Origin: an uncultured Veillonella sp. | GTDB taxonomy: Bacteria > Bacillota > Negativicutes > Veillonellales > Veillonellaceae | Direction of reading: 5' to 3' | Assembly: GCA_900550175.1 (NCBI GenBank) | Contig: URQX01000099.1 | Span: 1 to 5,850, forward strand | Length of the DNA stretch: 5,850 nucleotides | In this document: piece after piece, positions 1 through 5,844 of the stretch | How positions within the stretch are numbered: position 1 is the first letter of the stretch | Layout: every line of letters begins with the position of its first letter | Translations under genes and position numbers: made by a program | The notes under the pieces: generated by a model | Database searches by the model: none | The model's input: the letters and a program-made list of their open reading frames with translations, nothing else | Told to the model about the DNA's origin: nothing

Positions 1-26
1 TTGTCAGTTTCCCATACGTAACTCAT
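1..26 (-). CDS. oppF: Start of oppF, oligopeptide ABC transporter ATP-binding protein (partial)
   Basis: Only the first eight codons are inside the window (M S Y V W E T D), and the gene continues past its left edge. The ATG shares one base with the oppD stop codon (TAATG), and a strong ribosome binding site (GGAGGG) lies 6 nt upstream of it inside the end of oppD. This is the usual place for the second ATPase gene of an opp/dpp operon. It would encode the subunit that pairs with OppD to form the nucleotide-binding dimer on the cytoplasmic face. The identity is inferred from position and translational coupling, because eight residues cannot show a family. Confidence 0.7.
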
Positions 27-1006
27 TAAAGTCCCTCCAACTTAGCTAACCAACATGTAAATTGATGATTTTCACCAACATTTGTAACCATAGGAATACG
101 ATTACCACAGATACGCATAGCCCACTTACACCGCGGATTAAATGCACACCCTCGTGGTAAATCAAATAGATCTGGAGGTTGACCTTCAACAGCTTTTAAT
201 TCACCATGCCATTTACCTTGAGGTAGAGCAAGTAACAAGCCCAATGTATACGGATGACGAGGTTCATTAAAGATACCTTCTACCGTAGCAGATTCAACAC
301 ATTTACCAGCGTACATAACCATAACGCGGTCGCAAATTTGAGCAATAACACGTAAGTTATGAGAAATAAAGATAATGCCAATGCCAGCTTCTACAGCTAA
401 TGTTTGCATAAGGCGCAAGATTTGAGCCTCTGTTGTAATATCTAGAGCCGTTGTCGGTTCATCACAAATCAAAATCTTTGGACGACCTGCGACAGCCATG
501 GCGATACAAACGCGTTGGCGCATACCACCACTCAATTCATGAGGATATTGAGATAATCGTCTTTCCGGTGTTGAAAGGCCCATCTTCTTTAACAAGTCGA
601 TGGCGATAGCTCGTTCGTCATAATCCTCACCATATGCTTTGGTACGATGGATAACCTCATACATTTGCTCACCAATCGTCAGGATTGGATTCAAAGATGT
701 CATAGGATCTTGGAATACCATGGCAACAGTAGTACCGCGGAGTTCATTCCAGTCATCTTCAGTAAATTCAAGACAATCATTGCCATCAATCATAAATGTA
801 TCGGCTTTGATTTTTGTTTTACCATATGGTAGTAATCCCATTAAGGAATTAACTAGCACAGATTTACCACAGCCGGATTCACCAACAATACCTAAAATCT
901 CACCTGGTTGTAAGGAAATATCTTGATTGCGAATAACCCGTAAAGGGCCTTGGAAGGTATCGATGGTAATGGACACATTGCGCACATCAACAATTGCGTT
1001 ATTCAT
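26..1006 (-). CDS. oppD: Oligopeptide/dipeptide ABC transporter ATP-binding protein OppD/DppD
   Basis: This is one of the two ATPases that power peptide import through OppB/OppC on the inner face of the membrane. At 326 residues it has the normal family length. Visible motifs are Walker A GESGCGKS (42-49), Q-loop Gln99 in FQDPMTSLNP, signature LSGGM (158-162), Walker B ILICDE (178-183), D-loop ALD (187-189) and H-loop His216. The C-terminal oligopeptide-transporter extension starts near RHPYTLGLL (250-258). It carries four cysteines (287, 293, 300, 318) in the pattern known to hold a [4Fe-4S] cluster in DppD-type subunits. The start is supported by AAGGAG 7 nt upstream, and the ATG overlaps the oppC stop by one base. 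All catalytic motifs are intact. OppD rather than DppD is a naming choice, since the ATPase alone does not reveal the substrate. Confidence 0.93.
   Translation of the reverse strand: MNNAIVDVRNVSITIDTFQGPLRVIRNQDISLQPGEILGIVGESGCGKSVLVNSLMGLLPYGKTKIKADTFMIDGNDCLEFTEDDWNELRGTTVAMVFQDPMTSLNPILTIGEQMYEVIHRTKAYGEDYDERAIAIDLLKKMGLSTPERRLSQYPHELSGGMRQRVCIAMAVAGRPKILICDEPTTALDITTEAQILRLMQTLAVEAGIGIIFISHNLRVIAQICDRVMVMYAGKCVESATVEGIFNEPRHPYTLGLLLALPQGKWHGELKAVEGQPPDLFDLPRGCAFNPRCKWAMRICGNRIPMVTNVGENHQFTCWLAKLEGL
33..38 (-). promoter_or_regulatory. Ribosome binding site of oppF
   Basis: On the minus strand this reads GGAGGG, followed by 6 nt and the ATG at 24-26. It lies inside the last codons of oppD. 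It is the main evidence that a further gene starts at the window edge. Confidence 0.75.
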
Positions 1007-1905
1007 TATCTATCTCCTTCCTTAGGGTCTAACACATTACGTAAGCCATCACCAAGGAATGCGAAACCAAGCATGGTAACGCTAATGGCAACAGCAGGGA
1101 AAATCAATTGGAATGGATAAGAGCGCATGCTACTAATCCCTTCAGAAGCGAGTACACCCCAGCTCGCCATAGGTGCATTTACACCTAAACCGATAAAGCT
1201 AAGGAATGCTTCTGTAAAAATAGCCTCTGGGATGGCCAATGTCAATGTAATAATGATTGGTCCCACACAGTTTGGCAAAATATGACGCAATAAAATGCGA
1301 TATTTCGGAATGCCCATCGCTTCAGCAGCAATGATGTATTCTTCGTTTTTAACTTTCAAGATTTGGCTACGTACGATACGGGCCATATTCAGCCAGTACG
1401 CAATGCCCAATGCTACGAAAATAGATGTTAAGCCAGGGCCTAGTACAACCATCAGCAAAATTACATACAGTAAAAGTGGAATACCGTACAAAACATCTAC
1501 AAGGCCCATCATGATGCGGTCAACCTTACCACCAAGGTAACCTGCAATACCGCCATAAGTAACGCCGATAACAAGATTGATAAACGCCGCTACAAAACCG
1601 ATGGTTAAGGAAATACGAGCACCGTACATAACGCGCGTATAACTATCGCGACCTAATGTATCGGTACCAAACCAGTGACTAAAGCTTGGACTTTGGTTCG
1701 CATCAATCAAAGATTGGTCCGCATAGGTATACGGCGAAATTAGGGGGCCTAAAATAGCTAATACAATCATAACCAAAATGATAGTTGCCCCTACTACGGC
1801 CAAGCGATTTACCTTAAATCTCGCCCATTTACTAGGACGTTTTATAAAGCTTGTAATTTCTTCTTGAGGAGTTCGTTCAATAGGTAAAAAATCTTCCTTA
1901 TTCAT
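1006..1905 (-). CDS. oppC: Oligopeptide/dipeptide ABC transporter permease OppC/DppC
   Basis: This is the second membrane-spanning subunit of the peptide importer. From the chosen start it is 299 residues. It has a cytoplasmic N-terminal stretch, a first membrane helix at about 36-56, and a periplasmic segment with the family motif HWFGTDTLGRD (77-87). The BPD_transp_1 permease domain follows, with helices at about 98-123, 137-157, 160-175, 214-236 and 266-286. The cytoplasmic coupling loop AAEAMGIPKYRILLRHILPN (193-212) is the EAA motif that contacts the ATPases. FLSFIGLGVNAPMASWG (234-250) is also typical of OppC/DppC. An in-frame TTG at 1938 would add 11 residues, but the ATG at 1905 has AGGAGG with a 6-nt spacer, so I prefer it. 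The gene overlaps the oppB end by 8 nt and the oppD start by 1 nt, which indicates co-translation. Confidence 0.93.
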   Translation of the reverse strand: MNKEDFLPIERTPQEEITSFIKRPSKWARFKVNRLAVVGATIILVMIVLAILGPLISPYTYADQSLIDANQSPSFSHWFGTDTLGRDSYTRVMYGARISLTIGFVAAFINLVIGVTYGGIAGYLGGKVDRIMMGLVDVLYGIPLLLYVILLMVVLGPGLTSIFVALGIAYWLNMARIVRSQILKVKNEEYIIAAEAMGIPKYRILLRHILPNCVGPIIITLTLAIPEAIFTEAFLSFIGLGVNAPMASWGVLASEGISSMRSYPFQLIFPAVAISVTMLGFAFLGDGLRNVLDPKEGDR

Positions 1906-2830
1906 CGGTCCCCTCCTCTGTCGTAACACGTGGATCAATTAACGGATAAATCATATCCACCAAAATATTAAGAAATACTACAAGAGCACTATAGAAAATC
2001 GTAATGCCAAGGATAACGGTATAGTCGCGGTTATAAATGGACGTTACGAAATACTGTCCAAGGCCCGGAATAGCAAAAATCGTTTCTACGATAAAGCTAC
2101 CTGTCAAAAGGCTGGCAGCCAATGGGCCCAAATACGTAATAACTGGCAAAATAGCATTGCCTAGAGCATGACGTGTCAAAATAGTCCAAGAGTCCAAGCC
2201 TTTGGCGCGAGCTGTACGGATATATTCTTGTTGGTACACATCAAGCAAGCCACTGCGCGTTAAACGTGCAATGAATGCCATCGGTTGTGCAGCTAACGTT
2301 AATACTGGTAGTACCATATAAGATGGGCCACGCCATAAGGCCACTGGGAACCAGCCCAGTTCAAAGCCCACTACATATACAAGAACGGCACCAATAATAA
2401 AGGTAGGCACGGATATACCAATAGTAGATAATACGGTTACCGCGTAATCAACGATACCATTAGGACGCATAGCACTAATAGCACCGGCTGCAATACCACC
2501 TACTACAGCCACCATTAATGATAATAAACCGAGTTGTGCAGAAATTGGGAATGCATCGCTGATAATATCATTTACACTGCGGCCTTCATACTTGTATGAT
2601 GGTCCCAAATCACCAGTAATAACACCACCTAGATAATCACCATACTGCTTCCACACTGGATCATCAAGATGATACTTTGCTTCAATACTTGCTTTCACCT
2701 GAGGTGGTAATTTCTTCTCAGTTGTAAAAGGTCCTCCCGGAATTGCATGCATTAATGCAAATGTTACGGTAATGATGACCCATAAGATTATGATTGCGCC
2801 ACCTAGGCGTCGAAATACATACCTTGTCAT
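1898..2830 (-). CDS. oppB: Oligopeptide/dipeptide ABC transporter permease OppB/DppB
   Basis: This is the first membrane-spanning subunit of the peptide importer and the first gene of the operon. At 310 residues it has the normal length. The N-terminus MTRYVFRRLGG followed by a helix (about 9-29) ending in IPGGPF is a hallmark of OppB/DppB. Further helices are at about 97-119, 131-155, 171-190, 230-250 and 273-296. The EAA coupling loop is TARAKGLDSWTILTRHAL (206-223), with the conserved Gly211. FAIPGLGQYFVTSIYNRDY (252-270) is another strong family signature. A GTG two codons upstream (2834-2836) is only 3 nt from the GGAGG site, whereas the ATG used here is 9 nt from it. The stop lies 8 nt inside oppC. 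The substrate cannot be read from the permease, and nickel or glutathione importers share this fold. Confidence 0.93.
   Translation of the reverse strand: MTRYVFRRLGGAIIILWVIITVTFALMHAIPGGPFTTEKKLPPQVKASIEAKYHLDDPVWKQYGDYLGGVITGDLGPSYKYEGRSVNDIISDAFPISAQLGLLSLMVAVVGGIAAGAISAMRPNGIVDYAVTVLSTIGISVPTFIIGAVLVYVVGFELGWFPVALWRGPSYMVLPVLTLAAQPMAFIARLTRSGLLDVYQQEYIRTARAKGLDSWTILTRHALGNAILPVITYLGPLAASLLTGSFIVETIFAIPGLGQYFVTSIYNRDYTVILGITIFYSALVVFLNILVDMIYPLIDPRVTTEEGTDE
1912..1917 (-). promoter_or_regulatory. Ribosome binding site that sets the oppC start
   Basis: The minus strand reads AGGAGG, then six bases (GGACCG), then ATG at 1903-1905. The site lies inside the last codons of oppB. It argues against the in-frame TTG start 33 nt further upstream. 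Confidence 0.85.
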
Positions 2831-2839
2831 TGTCACTAT

Positions 2840-2844
2840 CCTCC
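2840..2844 (-). promoter_or_regulatory. Ribosome binding site of oppB
   Basis: The minus strand reads GGAGG. The distance is 9 nt to the ATG at 2828-2830 and only 3 nt to the GTG at 2834-2836. The spacing favours the ATG. Confidence 0.8.
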
Positions 2845-2864
2845 ATAAAAAGTCTATCTGTTTT

Positions 2865-2893
2865 ATTATACTACATTATGAAGTTAATTTCAT
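2865..2893 (-). promoter_or_regulatory. Predicted SigA-type promoter of the opp operon
   Basis: On the minus strand, a perfect -10 box TATAAT (2870 to 2865) is preceded by a 17-bp spacer and a -35 box ATGAAA (2893 to 2888, 4 of 6 matches to TTGACA). Transcription would begin near 2858, giving a leader of about 28 nt. A short inverted repeat, ATGAA/TTCAT (2878-2882 and 2889-2893), lies over the spacer and the -35 box and could be an operator, but this is weak. The promoter is predicted from sequence only. Confidence 0.65.
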
Positions 2894-2909
2894 GAATAGC
2901 ATCATTACA

Positions 2910-2938
2910 TTTACAGAACGCCCTACATAACGTACAAT
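2910..2938 (+). promoter_or_regulatory. Predicted SigA-type promoter of the kinase-DUF805 unit
   Basis: The -35 box TTTACA (2910-2915, 5 of 6 matches) and the -10 box TACAAT (2933-2938, 5 of 6) are separated by exactly 17 bp. Transcription would start near 2945, about 20 nt before the ATG. The -35 boxes of this promoter and of the divergent opp promoter are 16 bp apart, so one regulator bound between them could affect both. No clear operator is visible there. Confidence 0.65.
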
Positions 2939-2955
2939 AAAATATATAGTATTTT

Positions 2956-2960
2956 GGAGG
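2956..2960 (+). promoter_or_regulatory. Ribosome binding site that sets the kinase start
   Basis: GGAGG is followed by five bases and ATG at 2966-2968. The alternative in-frame TTG at 2954 lies within this same site and so cannot be served by it. Confidence 0.85.
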
Positions 2961-2965
2961 TGTCT

Positions 2966-3799
2966 ATGACAGAAGTACCTAGAGTCTTAACAATTCAAGA
3001 CATGAGCTCCATCGGCCGTTGTGCCCTAACCGTTATGATTCCAATCATCAGCGCTATGCGTTGCCAAGCGGTTCCATTGGCAACAGCTGTATTGAGTAAT
3101 CATTTAGAATATCCACACTACGAGTTTGTAGATTTATCGGCACATATGAGAGATTTTATGGACTGTTGGGATAAAAACGAAATCGACTTTCACGCCATTG
3201 TAAGTGGTTTTTTAGCATCTCCAGAACAAATTCATCTCGTGGAAGAAGCTATCGATCGCTTCGGTAACAAAGGCCAAATGATTATCGTCGATCCTGCTAT
3301 GGCCGATGATGGCCGCCTCTACTCGATTTATACACCTGATATGGTAGTAGCTATGCGCCAACTTGTTTCCAAAGCTCACATCGTAAAGCCTAATTACACG
3401 GAAGCTTGTTTCTTATTAGATATTCCATTCTCTACAGATCCTATTAGCGATGATGAATTGCGTGATCGTTGCAAAAGATTGCATCAAATGGGCCCTGACA
3501 TGGTTATCATGACCAGCGTACCATCTGAAACACATGCGGTTATCGCTGTCTATGATGGACCAACTGATTATTTAAAAACTTATGATATTCCTCTTATCCC
3601 TGTGAAAGCTACAGGAACAGGGGATATCTTTACTGCTGTATTATCCGGTGCAGTAATGAGGGGATACTCACCTTATGATGCGGCAGAGTTGGCAATGAAT
3701 TTTACCACTAAAGCCATTCAAGCTACAGTAGATACTGTAAAATCTATGAAACAAGGGGTAGCGTTTGAGCTAGTCTTGCCAGAATTAACTCAACTATAA
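2966..3799 (+). CDS. Pyridoxamine/pyridoxal kinase (PfkB/ribokinase fold)
   Basis: This enzyme is predicted to phosphorylate pyridoxamine, pyridoxal or pyridoxine at the 5'-hydroxyl with ATP, in the cytoplasm, as part of vitamin B6 salvage towards PLP. At 277 residues it has the usual length. Family landmarks in order are the N-terminal strand and glycine turn IQDMSSIGRCALT (10-22), PLATAVLSNH (37-46) with the SNH signature of B6 kinases, SGFL (80-83), VDPAMADDGRLY (108-119), KPNYTEA (141-147) and the anion-hole/catalytic motif TGTGD (216-220) with Asp220 as the likely base. It resembles the Firmicutes 'pyridoxamine kinase' branch more than E. coli PdxY, so I give no symbol. Hydroxymethylpyrimidine kinase (ThiD-like) activity is an alternative, because the two families are related. 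The frame could extend to a TTG at 2954, but that codon is part of the ribosome binding site. The DUF805 gene follows after 20 nt, probably on the same transcript. Confidence 0.88.
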   Translation: MTEVPRVLTIQDMSSIGRCALTVMIPIISAMRCQAVPLATAVLSNHLEYPHYEFVDLSAHMRDFMDCWDKNEIDFHAIVSGFLASPEQIHLVEEAIDRFGNKGQMIIVDPAMADDGRLYSIYTPDMVVAMRQLVSKAHIVKPNYTEACFLLDIPFSTDPISDDELRDRCKRLHQMGPDMVIMTSVPSETHAVIAVYDGPTDYLKTYDIPLIPVKATGTGDIFTAVLSGAVMRGYSPYDAAELAMNFTTKAIQATVDTVKSMKQGVAFELVLPELTQL

Positions 3800-3819
3800 G
3801 CTATAAAAAAGGGGAACTT

Positions 3820-4404
3820 ATGGATTTACTCTATGTTGTATTACGAACACTGCTCATTTGTACTGTCGGTTTGCTTATCGCATTCCAAGGTCGCCGAATG
3901 GGCCTATCGATTTTTAATCTAACGGGGCGATTAAATCGACTACAATTTATCATATGTTTTATTGTTTTAATGATTTTGTTCCACATCGTCCACTACATTG
4001 ATGATGTATTCTTAGACTTTGTTGTATCTTTACCGGCATATTGGTTTACACGAGTTGTTATATGGATCTTATTGGCAGCCTTATTCCCATTATCCTGCAT
4101 CTTATTTGGCCGTCGTATTCACGATATTGGTTTCAATGCTTGGGCGGGGATTCTCTGGTCAGTAATCATCATTTTTATCAATACCTACTCTGCTGTATCA
4201 CCATTTAATTACTTGCTTGAACTTTTCGTATGGCTCATAGGCTTCCTATTTTGGGTATTGCCTGGTCAGCCAGAACCGAATCAATATGGTAACCCACCAT
4301 TTATGCCTGTAAATCGACCAACTTATGAGTCAATGCAACCGTCCATATCTCATAGGGAAAAAGAAATCCGCAAAACGGTGCGTAAACGACGTAAAAAACG
4401 ATAA
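3820..4404 (+). CDS. DUF805 family inner-membrane protein with basic C-terminal tail
   Basis: This is a small membrane protein of unknown function, 194 residues. It carries the three signatures of DUF805: GRLNRLQF (36-43), RRIHDIGFNAW (98-108) and PGQPEPNQYGNPP (148-160). Hydrophobic helices are visible at about 5-22, 43-60, 77-97, 109-121 and 130-147. The helix before the GRLNR motif is extra, since many DUF805 proteins begin near that motif. The last 16 residues (179-194) are almost entirely Arg and Lys, with two Glu, and would lie on the cytoplasmic side by the positive-inside rule. AAGGGG 5 nt before the ATG supports the start. The gene is 20 nt after the kinase and is followed by a strong terminator, so the two form one unit. 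Nothing in the sequence connects its function to B6 metabolism. Confidence 0.85.
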   Translation: MDLLYVVLRTLLICTVGLLIAFQGRRMGLSIFNLTGRLNRLQFIICFIVLMILFHIVHYIDDVFLDFVVSLPAYWFTRVVIWILLAALFPLSCILFGRRIHDIGFNAWAGILWSVIIIFINTYSAVSPFNYLLELFVWLIGFLFWVLPGQPEPNQYGNPPFMPVNRPTYESMQPSISHREKEIRKTVRKRRKKR

Positions 4405-4431
4405 CAAAACGATAACAAATTGATAAATAAA
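4399..4431 (+). repeat. Three imperfect 11-bp tandem repeats at the end of the DUF805 gene
   Basis: CGATAACAAAA (4399-4409) and CGATAACAAAT (4410-4420) differ at one base, and TGATAAATAAA (4421-4431) is a more degenerate third copy. The first copy contains the DUF805 stop codon, and the third runs into the left arm of the terminator stem. Each copy contains a TAA, but only the first is in the gene's frame at the stop. This is probably a small slippage duplication. Confidence 0.6.
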
Positions 4432-4472
4432 AAACGTATCTCTTCATAAAGAGATACGTTTTTTATTTATCA
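4421..4472. terminator. Bidirectional rho-independent terminator, perfect 24-bp inverted repeat
   Basis: Bases 4421-4444 and 4449-4472 are perfect reverse complements around a CATA loop. The core stem is ACGTATCTCTT/AAGAGATACGT, flanked by six A on the left (4429-4434) and six T on the right (4459-4464), so each strand has a stem followed by a U-tract. It lies between the convergent DUF805 gene (stop at 4404) and the 388-residue membrane protein gene (stop at 4559), which fits termination in both directions. The stem is less GC-rich than many terminators, but it is long and has no mismatch. Confidence 0.88.
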
Positions 4473-4558
4473 CATGTCTTATTATATATAGTTCTTTATT
4501 ACCTTAATAACTATACCATAAATAATTTAAAAGAGTTTCAACCTGATTCTTTACAAAC

Positions 4559-5725
4559 TTAAGTCAATAATATCAACTCTATTATAGTGCAAAGGATATA
4601 AGCAATGATAAACTTAACCTTTTGTTTGCGCGCTCTATCATCATCAGAAATCTTAAGTCTATTTTCTAGGAAGCGCTTATCCCGGATTTGCAACAATAAA
4701 CGTTTAATACGTTCTTGACCTTCAGCGGCATTACACTCGCCGCTATCAGAGGTCAAGGTAGCTTGCTGCATGAAGATGCGCCGATGGAGCTTGCGCATTT
4801 GAATCTTGATATTGTTATGAACAAACGCACTTTGCCACTGTTTTCTAGAGTCAAAATACATATATAAATATCGTGGTGTATTCATTAGTAGTAAAGAAAG
4901 AATAAAAATCCCTAAAGATATTAAGAAATATGTAGAGAATGAAAACTCTAGTGTTTCAGTTGGTAAGTAATGATGCGCAAAGATAAAGGTAAGCCATACA
5001 CCGATCGGCATCAAGAGCACTGCCGCAATATCAATGGATCGAAGCCAACTAGTACGAATTGGAACATCTGGCACCGTAAATGTATCTACTGGATCATGAA
5101 ATGCATAATAATCTATTTGCAATACCGATTGACTAGTTTGAGGATTAGCTAAAAGTACAGGGCCTACACTCCCTATGGAGCGTTCTGGCAAAGGTATAAA
5201 CTTTTTAAGTTGCGTATTGGGTATTAAATCAAAGCGAATAATACCTTTTTTTTCAAAGCGTACGGTAGATCCCTTTTCGCCTAATGCAATAGGATTAAAA
5301 AAGATGCCAAAAAGACTAAGGAACCAGTTACCTAGTAAGTGTAAGATGGAATTTAAAATAAATCCACCCGTATCTAAATTCTCTGTATCGAGCCGAATTG
5401 CAAAGGATGATGAGTAATCATCAAACCATAAGTCTTCTAAAGTAAATTCAGCGGTAATCACATTCCCCCATTTAGTAATAATGGATAGGAATATTTGATT
5501 ATTTGGTTCAAACTCAAAAGTTATAGAATAAAAGAACTTATGATTCCGAAGAGCAGCACGCAACATGCGATTAACCACGTCTTCTTCTATAGATAACAAA
5601 CGATGATCAAATAAATCTTGTTCTAAAGGTACTTGTTGAACAGGGCTTACCTTTTTCACCGTCGTATCACTATCAGATAATGCTTCATCCACCAATGCTC
5701 GTAATTTGGTGAAGATTTTAGTCAT
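4559..5725 (-). CDS. Hypothetical membrane protein, family not recognised
   Basis: I do not recognise this 388-residue protein. Residues 1-50 are charged and polar with no signal peptide. Residues 60-225 look like a mixed alpha/beta domain. It has alternating strand-like segments (68-94, 108-113, 154-168), broken by a long hydrophobic stretch at 122-148 that could be an amphipathic or membrane-dipping helix. Two clear membrane helices follow at about 230-253 and 264-283. A basic, probably cytoplasmic region with helical, possibly coiled segments (294-321, 335-371) comes next, and a hydrophobic C-terminal tail (372-388) could be a third membrane segment. No catalytic motif, nucleotide-binding loop or cysteine/histidine metal pattern is evident. 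The start ATG follows GGAGGG by 3 nt, and its own promoter lies just upstream. It faces the kinase-DUF805 unit convergently. The open frame is long and well preceded, so the gene is very likely real. Confidence 0.85.
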   Translation of the reverse strand: MTKIFTKLRALVDEALSDSDTTVKKVSPVQQVPLEQDLFDHRLLSIEEDVVNRMLRAALRNHKFFYSITFEFEPNNQIFLSIITKWGNVITAEFTLEDLWFDDYSSSFAIRLDTENLDTGGFILNSILHLLGNWFLSLFGIFFNPIALGEKGSTVRFEKKGIIRFDLIPNTQLKKFIPLPERSIGSVGPVLLANPQTSQSVLQIDYYAFHDPVDTFTVPDVPIRTSWLRSIDIAAVLLMPIGVWLTFIFAHHYLPTETLEFSFSTYFLISLGIFILSLLLMNTPRYLYMYFDSRKQWQSAFVHNNIKIQMRKLHRRIFMQQATLTSDSGECNAAEGQERIKRLLLQIRDKRFLENRLKISDDDRARKQKVKFIIAYILCTIIELILLT

Positions 5726-5728
5726 AAT

Positions 5729-5739
5729 CCCTCCAAGGG
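5729..5739 (-). promoter_or_regulatory. Ribosome binding site inside a small potential hairpin
   Basis: The minus strand reads CCCTTGGAGGG, ending 3 nt before the ATG of the 388-residue protein. GGAGGG is the Shine-Dalgarno sequence. The CCCT just before it can pair with AGGG around a TGG loop, so part of the site could be hidden in a 4-bp stem. The hairpin is small and may have no effect. Confidence 0.5.
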
Positions 5740-5763
5740 TAAAAAACAGCTTTTGATATACAA

Positions 5764-5792
5764 ATTATACCATATATTGCATGATTTATCGA
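5764..5792 (-). promoter_or_regulatory. Predicted extended -10 promoter of the 388-residue membrane protein gene
   Basis: On the minus strand, a perfect TATAAT (5769 to 5764) carries the extended element TGG directly in front (TGnTATAAT). A -35-like hexamer TCGATA (5792 to 5787, 4 of 6 matches) lies 17 bp upstream. Transcription would start near 5757, giving a leader of about 32 nt. It suggests the gene is transcribed on its own. Confidence 0.68.
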
Positions 5793-5832
5793 TAAAAGAC
5801 TACTACATATACTATTAAATATAGGTATACAT

Positions 5833-5844
5833 AAAGCCCCTTTT
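5833..5844. terminator. Possible arm of a terminator cut by the window edge
   Basis: AAAGCCCCTTTT is the kind of GC block flanked by A and T runs that forms one arm of a bidirectional terminator. No complementary GGGGC block is present to its left, so the partner arm, if any, lies beyond base 5850. This is a guess from the motif alone. Confidence 0.25.

Noticed and set aside
639..926. Open frames on the plus strand opposite oppD, also at 1295-1540 opposite oppC
   Set aside because: They lie wholly antisense to genes with intact family motifs, and their translations show no recognisable domain.
1906..1938. A longer oppC starting at TTG 1938 (11 more residues)
   Set aside because: No ribosome binding site serves that TTG, while the ATG at 1905 has AGGAGG at 6 nt and gives a normal OppC N-terminus.
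2831..2836. A GTG start for oppB at 2836
   Set aside because: It is only 3 nt from the GGAGG site. The ATG two codons later has a 9-nt spacing and starts with the usual MTRYVFRR.
2945..2950. TATAGT as an alternative -10 box for the kinase
   Set aside because: It would leave almost no leader before the ribosome binding site. The TTTACA/TACAAT pair with 17-bp spacing is a better promoter.
2954..2965. A TTG start for the kinase at 2954
   Set aside because: The TTG overlaps the ribosome binding site of the ATG at 2966.
4487..4515. AT-rich hairpin, TATAG and TTATTA pairing with TAATAA and CTATA, with a bulge
   Set aside because: It contains no GC-rich stem and lies next to a much stronger terminator. 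Such pairing is expected by chance in AT-rich spacers.
4970..5417. Two short plus-strand open frames opposite the 388-residue gene
   Set aside because: They have low-complexity, basic translations with no family features and are antisense to a longer, better supported frame.
5808..5829. Imperfect inverted repeat TATACTAT/ATAGGTATA upstream of the membrane protein promoter
   Set aside because: It is short, AT-only apart from a few bases, imperfect, and about 15 bp upstream of the -35 box. There is no reason to call it an operator without conservation data.
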